This document shows positions 1-7,831 of a stretch of DNA of 20,347 nucleotides, in pieces (the stretch's first letter is position 1; each line of letters starts with the position of its first letter). The stretch comes from Verrucomicrobia bacterium UBA7008. Lineage in GTDB: Bacteria > Verrucomicrobiota > Kiritimatiellia > RFP12 > UBA1067. The position numbers and the translations under genes are program-made. The notes under the pieces were generated by a model that ran no database searches, had not been told where the DNA came from, and worked only from the letters and a program-made list of their open reading frames with translations. The stretch covers positions 41,386 to 61,732 of the forward strand of contig DJXI01000016.1 in NCBI GenBank assembly GCA_002449695.1. The letters run 5' to 3'.

Positions 1-2
1 TC

Positions 3-1748
3 GAGATCTCCCAGCGCGACGTGCCGTGCAAGGAGCTGTTCAAGATGGACCGCTGGCTCCTGGAGACGGCGGGCTTCACGCTCGCCGACATCGTGATGGG
101 CGACCGCAACGACGGCACGATCGAGCACTACCGGCGGCAGGGCCAGGAGTGGCGCGTCAAGCCGCTCGCGTGGACGGAGGCGGAGATGAAGGTGGCGCTC
201 GCCGCCGAGAAGAAGCGCATCGCCGCGAAGACGACGTACTACCATTCGGCGAAGGGCGTGCACTTCCTCACGTATCCCGACTTCTGCCGGTTCGCCGCGC
301 TCGCGGAGACGGACTGGGAGGCGTTCGTCAAGGCGCTGAAGGAGCTCGTGAGCGTCTTCGAAGGGAACCGCTATTCGTTCACGCGCATGCCGAAGTACCG
401 CGGCCACCACGAGATCGAGCTCTTCGGCCTGCGGCGCGGCGTGGGGCTCGACCGCATCGTGCCCGAGCTGGAGCGGCTGAGCGAGGCGATCGCCCTCGGG
501 CGCGTCACGCCGGCGCAGGTCGCGCCGCGGATGAAGGACATCGCCTCGCTCTACGAATCGCTCCTCACGCAGCCGGACCTCGCGGACGAGAACGCCAAGG
601 CGTTCACGGAATCGCTCTACATGCACATCACGGGCGAGATCTACTCCATCGTCGGCGAGGGCGCGACGCCCGCGTTCGACGACCGCCGCACCGCGCTGCC
701 GGGCGCGACGTTCGTGGACGGGCGGCCCATCTTCCATCCCGGCGTCGACGACCGCAACGAGGTGCTCCTGTCGAACATCCGCGCGATCGTCTCGAAGGAC
801 GAGGTCATCGAGTACGCCAACGTCTACGAGCTGCGCAACGACGTCGAGAACGTGCCCATCGGCAAGGGCCGCACGCGCGAGATCGTCTACAAGACCAACC
901 GCAGCCCGATCGAGCGCAGCTTCATCGAGAAGCGCTTCACGAGCGCGAAGAAGGGCTATTCGAGCTACATGCTCGCGCGCGTCGAGGCGCTGAAGGCGCT
1001 CGGCATCGCCCTGAGCGACTACCGCATCCTGCGGCGGCGCGCGCACACGGGGCGCGGGACGCTCGACTACTTCATCCGCACGCGGCTCGAGGGCGAGCCG
1101 ATGAACGCGATCCCCGCGACGTACTTCTGCAACATCGACGACTCCTCCATCGAGGAGAAGGAGTTCGTGCTGGCGCTCGCGCAGATGATGGGCGACGCGG
1201 CGGCGCAGAACATGGCGATGAAGAAGTTCGACCCCGCGACCGAGTCGCCGCACTACGGCGAGGGCAAGGAGATCTACGAGTTCGAGTACGACATCGTCAA
1301 CGAGCGCGTCGTGCCCAAGAGCGTCTCGACGTGCTCGGTGCGCGGCAGCTTCGGCTGGCCCGACCTCTCCTACACCGACGAGAACCTGGCGGCGATCAAC
1401 AACTTCTACCTCACCTGCTACGCGCACGCGCTCAAGACGTACCAGCGCCAGCACAACGTCACGATGGCCGAGCTCGCCGAGCGGTTCATGGACGGCTTCG
1501 AGTACCGCACGCACGCGATGGAGTGGCAGATCTCGGTGCTGCGCGACAAGTTCGAGGACTTCAAGCCCGGTCTGCCGCCCGGCTACCGGTTCGACCGCAA
1601 GTGGCGCTTCGTCATGTGGTCGCTCGAACGTCAGGAGCGCCGTCTGCACGTCCTGCGGCGCATGTTTTTCCGAAAAGTGGAGCTCATCGAAAATGAAGAC
1701 ATACGGAATCATCCCCAGCCGGTTCGGGTCGAGCCGGTTTCCCGGTAA
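3..1748 (+). CDS. Unrecognised large protein, 5' end missing
   Basis: The frame is open from the left edge, so the N-terminus lies outside the window. A GTG at position 21 is the first possible start, but it is probably internal. At least 580 residues are visible. The composition is that of a soluble cytoplasmic protein, with no signal peptide or membrane segment. I do not recognise the family. The middle (roughly residues 290-450 counted from 21) has a lysine-containing strand (IVYKTNRSP), then a helix, then a segment YFIRTRLEGEPM, and later an acidic stretch EFEYD. This order loosely recalls protein-kinase-like folds, but I see no clear catalytic HxD or DFG motif, so this is only a hint. 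The last 56 bases overlap kdsB, so the two genes are probably co-transcribed. Frame choice is secure: the long frame ends at TAA 1746-1748. Confidence 0.75.
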   Translation, partial: EISQRDVPCKELFKMDRWLLETAGFTLADIVMGDRNDGTIEHYRRQGQEWRVKPLAWTEAEMKVALAAEKKRIAAKTTYYHSAKGVHFLTYPDFCRFAALAETDWEAFVKALKELVSVFEGNRYSFTRMPKYRGHHEIELFGLRRGVGLDRIVPELERLSEAIALGRVTPAQVAPRMKDIASLYESLLTQPDLADENAKAFTESLYMHITGEIYSIVGEGATPAFDDRRTALPGATFVDGRPIFHPGVDDRNEVLLSNIRAIVSKDEVIEYANVYELRNDVENVPIGKGRTREIVYKTNRSPIERSFIEKRFTSAKKGYSSYMLARVEALKALGIALSDYRILRRRAHTGRGTLDYFIRTRLEGEPMNAIPATYFCNIDDSSIEEKEFVLALAQMMGDAAAQNMAMKKFDPATESPHYGEGKEIYEFEYDIVNERVVPKSVSTCSVRGSFGWPDLSYTDENLAAINNFYLTCYAHALKTYQRQHNVTMAELAERFMDGFEYRTHAMEWQISVLRDKFEDFKPGLPPGYRFDRKWRFVMWSLERQERRLHVLRRMFFRKVELIENEDIRNHPQPVRVEPVSR

Positions 1749-2439
1749 GCCGCTCGCGCTGCTGGCGGGCAAGCCGCTCGTCGCGTGGGTCGTCGAGGCG
1801 GTCCGGAAGGCGAAGACGCTGGACGAGGTGCTGGTGGCGACCGACGACAGCCGCATCGCCGACGCGGTCGCGGCGTACGGCGGGCGGGCGGTGATGACGC
1901 CGTCGGAGCTGCCGAGCGGCACCGACCGCATCGCGTGCGCGGCGGGCGACTTCGCGGACGACGACATCCTCGTGAACATCCAGGGCGACGAGCCGCTGAT
2001 CGATCCCGCGCTCATCGACGCGCTCGCGCTCAAGCTGCGGCTGGACGCGAAGTGGGACATGGCGACGGCGGTGACGCCTCTCGAATCGGCCGCCGACCTC
2101 GCGGCGAAGACCGTCGTCAAGGTCGTCCTCGACAAGGAGGACGGCGCGCTCTACTTCTCCCGCGCGCCGATCCCGTGCGACCGCGACCACGCGCCGGACC
2201 TCGCCTCGGGCCTCTACGTGCGCCATCTCGGCATCTACGCCTACCGCGGCGCGTTCCTGAAGCGCTACGTCGCCGAGCCGCGCTGCGCGCTGGAGGCGAC
2301 GGAGAACCTGGAGCAGCTGCGCGCGCTCTACATGGGCGCGAAGATCGCGGTCGTGCGGACGTTGGACAAGGGTGTGGGCGTCGATACGCCCGAGGATGCC
2401 GAGCGTGTCGCAAAGATTCTCGCGTCTCGCGCCGCTTGA
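1693..2439 (+). CDS. kdsB: 3-deoxy-manno-octulosonate cytidylyltransferase (CMP-KDO synthetase)
   Basis: Activates KDO with CTP to give CMP-KDO, the donor for inner-core lipopolysaccharide, in the cytoplasm. The 248-residue product has the family's usual length. It opens with the nucleotide-binding signature IIPSRFGSSRFPGKPL (about residues 6-21) and contains VATDD, the GTDRIA motif (about 76-81) and NIQGDEPLI (about 95-103). All are typical of KdsB rather than of NeuA-type CMP-sialate synthetases. GGAG lies about ten bases before the ATG at 1693. The start falls inside the preceding gene (56-base overlap), and the azlC-type gene starts inside its 3' end, so the three probably form one transcript. 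Its presence shows that the organism makes KDO-containing lipopolysaccharide. Confidence 0.95.
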   Translation: MKTYGIIPSRFGSSRFPGKPLALLAGKPLVAWVVEAVRKAKTLDEVLVATDDSRIADAVAAYGGRAVMTPSELPSGTDRIACAAGDFADDDILVNIQGDEPLIDPALIDALALKLRLDAKWDMATAVTPLESAADLAAKTVVKVVLDKEDGALYFSRAPIPCDRDHAPDLASGLYVRHLGIYAYRGAFLKRYVAEPRCALEATENLEQLRALYMGAKIAVVRTLDKGVGVDTPEDAERVAKILASRAA

Positions 2440-3010
2440 GCGGCGGGCGATCGCCCGGCGGGCGTTCGTGAACTCGCTGCCCGTCCTGATGGGCTACCTC
2501 ACGATGGGCTTCGCGGCGGGCGTGCTGCTGTCGGTCAAGGCGCTCATCCCGTGCGCGCCGCTCTGGTCGGCGCTCATCGCGTTCGGCGCGATCTCGGGCA
2601 CGCTGAGCTTCGCCGTCGTGCCGGCGATCGCGGCGAGCGATCCGTGCTATTCGATCGCCGTGCTGACGTTCGCGATCAACTTCCGCTACGCGTTCTACGG
2701 CTTTTCGATGCTGGGGCGCTGGCGCGGCATTCCGCTCCTGCAGAAGTGGTTCCTCGTCCATTCGCTCGCGGACGAGATCTACGCGCTCGACGTCGCCTGC
2801 CGCATCCCCGATCCGCTCAAGAACCGCTACTACTGCCTCTGGAACCACGCGCTCTGCGCGACCTACTGGGTCGTCGGCTCGACGGCGGGCGCGCTCGCGG
2901 GCGCGGCGCTGCCGATTCCCTCGCGCGGCATCGAATTCGCGATGGTCGCGCTCTTTCTCGTGATCTTCACCGACCAGATGAAAGGATGGTTGAAACGCCA
3001 TGCCCTCTGA
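2396..3010 (+). CDS. azlC: AzlC family branched-chain amino acid permease subunit
   Basis: Large subunit of a two-part inner-membrane exporter; characterised relatives export branched-chain amino acids and analogues. From ATG 2396 the product is 204 residues, slightly shorter than typical. Family features are SLPVLMGYLTMGFAAG near the N-terminus, a GAISGTLSF segment, the conserved NFRYAFYGFSML (about residues 99-110) and LADEIYAL. Several hydrophobic helices are evident. An upstream in-frame GTG (2372) is less likely, because family similarity begins only near residue 20. The chosen start overlaps kdsB by 44 bases, and the stop overlaps the AzlD-type gene by 11 bases, the normal azlC-azlD arrangement. 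The substrate is inferred from the family only. Confidence 0.85.
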   Translation: MPSVSQRFSRLAPLERRAIARRAFVNSLPVLMGYLTMGFAAGVLLSVKALIPCAPLWSALIAFGAISGTLSFAVVPAIAASDPCYSIAVLTFAINFRYAFYGFSMLGRWRGIPLLQKWFLVHSLADEIYALDVACRIPDPLKNRYYCLWNHALCATYWVVGSTAGALAGAALPIPSRGIEFAMVALFLVIFTDQMKGWLKRHAL

Positions 3011-3686
3011 CAACACGCTCTATCTGATCCGCGTCGTCGCGACCGCGTGGGCGGTCACGTTCTTTCTGCGCGCGCTGCCGTTTCTTCTCTTCGCGGGGCG
3101 CCGGCGTCCGCTGCCGCCCGCCGTCGAGCGCTTCGGCACGTTCGTCTCGCCCGTCATCCTCGCGGGTCTGATCGTCTATTCGTACGCGGGGCTCGAATGG
3201 CGCACGGCGTGGCCGTATCTCGCCGGCGCGCTCACGGTGGTGCTCCAGATCTGGAAGGGGAACGCGCTCTCCTCGATCATCGCGGGCACGGCGCTCTACA
3301 TGACGCTGCTCGCGCTGACGGGCTGCGCGTCGGTGCCGGTCGCGCATCTCGAGTCGAAGGCGGCGCATCCGCTCATCCGCGTGACGACGTCCGGCCTGCG
3401 CTTCCAGGATCGGCCGGTCACGCCCGCCGAGGCGGTGAAGCTCCTGGAGAAGAACGGCGTGCCGAAGGACCAGACGCTGCACGTGCTCGTCGATCCCGAC
3501 TTCGACGATCAGCAGGCGCTGTGGGTGTTCCAGCACAACTACCTGCACCGCGCGGGCTACGCGAAGGCGCTGCTCATGATCGGCGAGCGCCGCGCGTTCT
3601 CCGGCAGCGCGCGGCTGAAGGAGTCCTCCGCCGACGGCGCGGTCATCCCGTATGCGCCGCACGCGCCGAGGCCGCCGCGCCGCTAG
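3000..3686 (+). CDS. azlD: AzlD-type subunit with extra C-terminal lipobox and ExbD-like domain
   Basis: Residues 1-105 look like a complete AzlD, the small partner of AzlC, with four hydrophobic segments (about 8-32, 47-63, 70-84, 89-107) and the usual ending SSIIAGTALYM. Ordinary AzlD proteins stop about here at 100-110 residues; this one continues to 228. The last helix ends in LTGC (106-109), a perfect lipobox. It is followed by about 90 residues (HPLIRVTTSGLRF, then AEAVKLLEK, HVLVDPD and HRAGYAKALLMIG) whose pattern resembles the periplasmic domain of ExbD/TolR. The tail is Pro/Arg-rich. The two parts are in one unbroken frame. An alternative is that codons near GTG 3237 or 3240 act as an internal start for a separate lipoprotein. 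The AzlD call is firm; the ExbD likeness is by eye. Confidence 0.75.
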   Translation: MPSDNTLYLIRVVATAWAVTFFLRALPFLLFAGRRRPLPPAVERFGTFVSPVILAGLIVYSYAGLEWRTAWPYLAGALTVVLQIWKGNALSSIIAGTALYMTLLALTGCASVPVAHLESKAAHPLIRVTTSGLRFQDRPVTPAEAVKLLEKNGVPKDQTLHVLVDPDFDDQQALWVFQHNYLHRAGYAKALLMIGERRAFSGSARLKESSADGAVIPYAPHAPRPPRR

Positions 3687-3718
3687 GCGCGCGCGTTCCC
3701 GGCTTCCCGCCCGCGCGC
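3687..3718 (+). terminator. Possible weak terminator hairpin after the azlD-type gene
   Basis: Seven G/C pairs can form between 3687-3693 and 3712-3718 around an 18-base loop, directly after the TAG stop of the azlD-type gene. Only a short A/T stretch (aattat) follows, with no run of T, so this may be ordinary GC-rich sequence. It separates the azl genes from the obgE promoter. Confidence 0.25.
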
Positions 3719-3732
3719 AATTATGATATACT
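3704..3732 (+). promoter_or_regulatory. Promoter of obgE, nearly leaderless
   Basis: A -10 box TATACT lies at 3727-3732 in an A/T-rich island (aattatgatatactatt) that stands out sharply from the GC-rich surroundings. Seventeen bases upstream is TTCCCG (3704-3709), a weak -35. A start site about seven bases after the -10 box would fall near 3739, only two or three bases before the obgE ATG at 3742. No Shine-Dalgarno sequence is present between the box and the ATG, which supports a leaderless or nearly leaderless mRNA. Confidence 0.65.
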
Positions 3733-3741
3733 ATTGACCGC

Positions 3742-4902
3742 ATGAAGGCGAAGACGTTCATAGACCAGGTGGAGGTGCTGGTGCGCAGCGGCAAGGGCGG
3801 CGACGGCGCGATGTCGTTCCGGCGCGAGGCGCTCGTCGAGTTCGGCGGCCCCGACGGCGGTGACGGCGCGCGCGGTGGCGACGTCATCTTCGCGGCGAGC
3901 GAGCACGTCAATTCACTCCTCTCCCTTTATTACGACCCCAAGTGCTTCGCGCAGGACGGCGGGCCGGGCCAGGGCCAGAAGATGTACGGCAAGCGCGGCA
4001 GGGATCTCGTCGTGCCCGTGCCGCTCGGCACCGAGGTCTACGACGCGGAGACGGGGCTCTTCGTCGCCGACATCACCGAGCCGGGCCAGCGCGTCATCGT
4101 TGCGAAGGGCGGCGCGGGCGGCTTCGGCAACGTCCACTTCAAGTCGTCCGTCAACCAGGCGCCGACCGAGCACACGCCCGGCGGCCCCGCGGAGGAGCGG
4201 CGGCTCAGGCTGGAGCTGAAGACGATCGCCGACGCGGGGCTCCTCGGCTTCCCGAACGCGGGCAAGAGCTCGCTCCTGACGGCGCTCTCGTCCGCGACGC
4301 CGAAGATCGCGAACTATCCGTTCACGACGCTCAACCCCATCGTCGGCACGATCGTCTACGACGACTGGGCGAAGATCGCGATGGCCGACGTGCCCGGCAT
4401 CATCGAAGGCGCGGCGAAGGGCGTCGGGCTCGGGCTCGCGTTTCTCAAGCACCTCGAGCGCTCGAAGGTTCTCATTTACGTCATCGACATGGCGGGCACG
4501 GACGACCGCGCGCCGTGGACGGACTACGCGGTCCTCAAGAAGGAGATCGAGGAATATTCGATGGAACTCGCCGAGCGGCCGAGCCTCGTCGTCGCGAACA
4601 AGATGGATGACGCGGCCGCCCCCGGCAACCTCGCGCGCTTCATCGACGAGACGGGCGTGAAGCCCCTCGCGATCTCGTGCGAAACGCGCGACGGGCTCGA
4701 CGCGTTCAAGGCGGCGCTGCGGGATCTCGTGCAGCCGCAGTCGAAATTCCACCACACCCACGCCGCGCACGGCCTGGACCTGAAGGACATGCCGGACACG
4801 ACGGGTGCGGAGATTCCCGCCGAGGCGATGAAGTTCGCGACGTTCCTGAAGCTGGAGAAGCCCAAGGCGAAGTCGCACCCGTCGCGCGGCAACATCCACT
4901 GA
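3742..4902 (+). CDS. obgE: Obg family GTPase (ObgE/CgtA)
   Basis: Essential GTPase that binds the 50S ribosomal subunit and links its assembly to stress and cell-cycle control. The 386-residue product has the glycine-rich Obg domain at the N-terminus (GKGGDGAMSFRREA, GGPDGGDGARGGDVIF; residues 1-155). The G domain follows: G1 GFPNAGKSS (about 169-177), the conserved NYPFTTL switch region, G3 DVPGIIEGA, G4 NKMD, and G5-like SCETRDGL. A basic C-terminal tail of about 45 residues carries no recognisable TGS domain. The start is fixed by the family N-terminus (MKAKTFIDQVEVLVRSG-like) and lies nine bases after a -10 box with no ribosome binding site. The gene is probably expressed as its own unit, with the following small gene possibly read through. 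Confidence 0.97.
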   Translation: MKAKTFIDQVEVLVRSGKGGDGAMSFRREALVEFGGPDGGDGARGGDVIFAASEHVNSLLSLYYDPKCFAQDGGPGQGQKMYGKRGRDLVVPVPLGTEVYDAETGLFVADITEPGQRVIVAKGGAGGFGNVHFKSSVNQAPTEHTPGGPAEERRLRLELKTIADAGLLGFPNAGKSSLLTALSSATPKIANYPFTTLNPIVGTIVYDDWAKIAMADVPGIIEGAAKGVGLGLAFLKHLERSKVLIYVIDMAGTDDRAPWTDYAVLKKEIEEYSMELAERPSLVVANKMDDAAAPGNLARFIDETGVKPLAISCETRDGLDAFKAALRDLVQPQSKFHHTHAAHGLDLKDMPDTTGAEIPAEAMKFATFLKLEKPKAKSHPSRGNIH

Positions 4903-4937
4903 TTTCATTCCCTCAAACCCCTACGAAAGGAGTACCC

Positions 4938-5333
4938 ATGAAGATCAAGAGTCTGGTAATCTGCGCGGCGCTGGCGGTGGCGTCGGCCGTCGCGTCGGGC
5001 GCGGAGGCGCGGCTGGTGCAGGCGGACGGACCGAACTATCCGCGGGCGGACAGGTTCGTGACGCCGCTTTCCTGCTGTCTGGCGACGCCGGTGGCGCTGC
5101 CGTGGGGCGCCGACTGGGACGTGTGCGGGCTGCAGGCCGGCATCCTCTACAACGATGTCTCGCACATGACGGGACTTCAGATCGGGCTCTTTAACGTCAC
5201 GGACTTCTGCTGCGGCGTGCAGTTCGGGCTCGTGAACGTCACGCGCCGGATGATGGGCGTGCAGATCGGGCTCGTCAACGTGATCCAGGAAAGCGACGTC
5301 ACGTTCCTGCCGATCCTCAACGCCTATTTCTGA
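4938..5333 (+). CDS. Small exported surface-repeat protein (LA_2272-like)
   Basis: From ATG 4938, preceded by AAAGGAG, the product is 131 residues. It begins with a Sec signal peptide (MKIKS, then hydrophobic AALAVASAVASG, likely cleavage after AEA near residue 24). The second half consists of about four 14-15-residue repeats of the form GLQIGLFNVT, GVQFGLVNVT, GVQIGLVNVI. This pattern is known from the 'LA_2272 family surface repeat' proteins described in Leptospira and many other Gram-negative bacteria, whose function is unknown; amphipathic beta structure is likely. Two Cys-Cys pairs (SCC, FCC) could form disulphides in the periplasm. The longer open frame upstream overlaps obgE and is not coding. 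It may share a transcript with the envelope genes that follow after 25 bases. Confidence 0.8.
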   Translation: MKIKSLVICAALAVASAVASGAEARLVQADGPNYPRADRFVTPLSCCLATPVALPWGADWDVCGLQAGILYNDVSHMTGLQIGLFNVTDFCCGVQFGLVNVTRRMMGVQIGLVNVIQESDVTFLPILNAYF

Positions 5334-5358
5334 TCCACACGGAGAAAGGAACATCAGC

Positions 5359-6507
5359 ATGAAGAAGATTCTGTCAGTTGCATGCGCGGCGCTCGCGGGC
5401 CTCGCGCTTCAGGCCCAGGAGGCCGCCGCCTGGTCGACGACGGCGACGACCGTCGTCAAGAACGTCACGACGACCATCGTCGAGCAGGTGTCGTACGAGG
5501 TGCAGCAGAGCGCGCCGAAGAAGATCGCCGTGTTCGTGCAGAACCGCACGCGCGTCGCCGGGATGGACGACGAGATCGACGGCGTGCGCGACCGCCTCGG
5601 CGCGGCGCTCGCCGAGGTGGACGGCTTCGAGGTCGTCGATTCGGCTCAGGTCGCCGACGCCTTCACCCGTTACAAGGTCAGCGCGGCCGATGAGCGCGCG
5701 GGCCTCGTCGCCGGCGTCTTCACGGGCGGGTCGGTGCCGCGCATCGCCCAGATGCTCGGCTGCGACTACATCGCCGCCGCGACGGTGGTGAGCGCGACCG
5801 CGAACAAGCGTCCCCTCGGCGGGCGTCTGAGCACCGTCTTCACGCTGCGCATGACGCTGAAGGTGATGGACGCGACCGGCGCGAGCGTCGACGGCCTGCC
5901 GACGTGGGTGCGCCAGCTGCCGATCCTCGACGCGGGCGACGCGGACGCGATGGACTACTACCAGATGCTCTTCGACCAGTGGGCGACCGACGTGACGAAG
6001 GCGGTCGCGGCGAAGGCCCCGCGCTGGCGCCGGCCGGCGGCAGTCGCCGCGCCCGTGCCGTTCACGGTCACGACGACGATCGACGACGTGGTCGCCGCGC
6101 TCGAGAGCCAGACGAAGGGCACGCAGGGCGAGCAGCTGCAGGAGCTGCGCCGCGTCGTCGGCGGCGCGACGATCGAGCTGGACGGCGCGGTCATCGGCTC
6201 GGCGCCCGGCAGCTTCCGCGCGACGCCCGGGCTCCATCAGCTGCGCGTGACGCGCGAGTGGATGAAGCCGTACGCGGCGACGGTCACCGTCTACGAGGGG
6301 CTGGCGCTCCAGATCGCGCTCGAAATGAGCGACGAGGGCATCGCCAAGTGGGGCGGCGTCGAGGCGCTCCGCGCCGATGTCGCCCGGCGCTATGCGGATG
6401 CGGCGCGCGAACGCGGCGTCAAGATCAACGTGAACCTCGATTCCTCCGGCTGGCACGACGTCGGCACGGGAGATGCCGGTTCCGTCATCAACAACATCGT
6501 CCGCTAG
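5359..6507 (+). CDS. Exported CsgG-like protein with PEGA domain
   Basis: The 382-residue product starts with a signal peptide (MKKILSVACAALAGLALQAQEAAA) lacking a lipobox. A Thr/Val-rich linker leads to a domain (about 54-215) with KIAVFVQNRT, a helix, FEVVDSAQVADAF and GCDYIAAATVV. This order of strands and helices resembles the CsgG/FlgO/LpoB fold used by many envelope lipoproteins. Residues about 268-324 (GGATIELDGAVIGSAP, then TPGLHQLRVTREW) match the PEGA domain, a small beta module common in surface proteins. AGAAAGGA precedes ATG 5359. It sits just before a COG3014-ycfL-lpoB group, so a role in envelope assembly is inferred; the exact function is unknown. Family assignments are by pattern, not by search. 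Confidence 0.8.
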   Translation: MKKILSVACAALAGLALQAQEAAAWSTTATTVVKNVTTTIVEQVSYEVQQSAPKKIAVFVQNRTRVAGMDDEIDGVRDRLGAALAEVDGFEVVDSAQVADAFTRYKVSAADERAGLVAGVFTGGSVPRIAQMLGCDYIAAATVVSATANKRPLGGRLSTVFTLRMTLKVMDATGASVDGLPTWVRQLPILDAGDADAMDYYQMLFDQWATDVTKAVAAKAPRWRRPAAVAAPVPFTVTTTIDDVVAALESQTKGTQGEQLQELRRVVGGATIELDGAVIGSAPGSFRATPGLHQLRVTREWMKPYAATVTVYEGLALQIALEMSDEGIAKWGGVEALRADVARRYADAARERGVKINVNLDSSGWHDVGTGDAGSVINNIVR

Positions 6508-6516
6508 GGTGCGCCG

Positions 6517-7824
6517 ATGACGGCCCGTGTCCATCCGTGGATTCTGGCGGCGGCCGGCGCGGCGGCGCTGGCGACGGGCTGCGTCTCGGTCGACCGCGAC
6601 GCGGCGCGCGCCGTCGATGCGCTCCGGCGCGGCGACAGCGCCCCGGCGCTCGCGTGGAGCGGCGAACTCGCGCGCGACAGCCTCTATTCGAAGACGCTCG
6701 GCACGGTGGAGCTCGCCCGCGTGAACATGCTCGCGGGCAACGACGCGGCGGCGGCCGACGCGTATCGCGCGGCGGTGGACACGGCGGTCGACCGCAGGGA
6801 ATCGGCGCCCGTCATCCGGCTCGGCGACGTCGGCAACACGGTGCTCGCCTCGACGGTCACGGACGACCGCACGCGGCAGTATCAGCTCGCGCCGTACGAG
6901 CTCAACCTCGCGCTCGAGCACGGCATCGTGACGCAGGCGGCGGCCGGCCGGCGCGAGGACGCGCTCGTCGACTGCCGGCTCGCCGTCTACGTGCAGGACA
7001 ATCTGGCCGAGACGTACGGCGCGGACGCGGTGAAGGCGCAGACGTCGACCAATTCCCTGGCGCAGAGCCTCTACGACAGCAACGCGGCGGCGCTCAACGA
7101 GCTGATCGCGGCGACGCGCAACTCGTGGGAGAATCCGGTCCTCTGGTGGCTGACGGGTGTTCTCTTCGAGGCGGACGGCGAATTCGACAGCGCGCAGCAG
7201 AGCTACCGCAAGGCGGCGGCGATCCGTCCCGACTGCCCCGTCTTCGCGGCGGATGCGGCGCGCGCGGCGCGGACGCCGGCGGCCGGCCGGGCGAAGCTCG
7301 CGGTCATCGTCGGCGACGGCTTCGTCTCGCGGCGGCAGTCGCTCAAGGTGCCGATTCCGATCTACACGGGCATGTCGTTCGACATGCCGATGTACAGGGA
7401 CGCGGCGTACGTGCCGCGGCAGGTGGCGCTGACGGTCGGCGGGCGGGCGGCGGGCGTCGCCGCGCCCGCGCTCAACATCCAGTCGCTCGCCTCGCGCGAC
7501 CTGAAGGAGCACATGCCGGGCGTGATCGCCCGCAACCTGACGCGGGCCGCCGTCCAGGCGGGCGCGCAGGCGGCGGTCAACGCGGCCGGCAACGACTACG
7601 CGAAGCTCGCCGTCTTCGTCGGCAACGCGGTCGTCTCGGCGCTCCGCGCGGCCGATCTGCGCAGCTGGGTGACGCTGCCGCAGGGCGAACAGGTGTATGT
7701 CGCGCACGATCTCGCGCCGGGCGTGTACGACGTGCGCGCCACGGCAGGCCCGTTCTTCACGGCGCAGACCGTCGCGCTGAAGCCGGGCGAAACGAAAGTC
7801 ATTTACCTCAACCTCATGGAGTAA
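6517..7824 (+). CDS. COG3014-type lipoprotein with TPR-like repeats
   Basis: The 435-residue product has a short signal peptide ending in ATGC with the lipid-accepting cysteine at residue 22. Helical TPR-like segments occur at about 35-90 (with LARVNMLAGNDAAAADAYRA) and 205-240 (WLTGVLFEADGEFDSAQQSY). The C-terminal half has the conserved PIPIY segment and a beta-rich end. I recognise this as the uncharacterised COG3014 family, which in several gammaproteobacteria precedes ycfL and lpoB, the order seen here. This conserved neighbourhood points to peptidoglycan synthesis or its control, but no biochemical role is established as far as I know. It starts nine bases after the previous stop and is probably co-translated with it. 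Confidence 0.8.
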   Translation: MTARVHPWILAAAGAAALATGCVSVDRDAARAVDALRRGDSAPALAWSGELARDSLYSKTLGTVELARVNMLAGNDAAAADAYRAAVDTAVDRRESAPVIRLGDVGNTVLASTVTDDRTRQYQLAPYELNLALEHGIVTQAAAGRREDALVDCRLAVYVQDNLAETYGADAVKAQTSTNSLAQSLYDSNAAALNELIAATRNSWENPVLWWLTGVLFEADGEFDSAQQSYRKAAAIRPDCPVFAADAARAARTPAAGRAKLAVIVGDGFVSRRQSLKVPIPIYTGMSFDMPMYRDAAYVPRQVALTVGGRAAGVAAPALNIQSLASRDLKEHMPGVIARNLTRAAVQAGAQAAVNAAGNDYAKLAVFVGNAVVSALRAADLRSWVTLPQGEQVYVAHDLAPGVYDVRATAGPFFTAQTVALKPGETKVIYLNLME

Positions 7825-7831
7825 AAAAACG

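Noticed and set aside
4677..4937. Upstream extension of the surface-repeat protein into obgE
   Set aside because: The extension is an out-of-frame reading of the obgE end; the signal peptide and AAAGGAG site fix the start at 4938.
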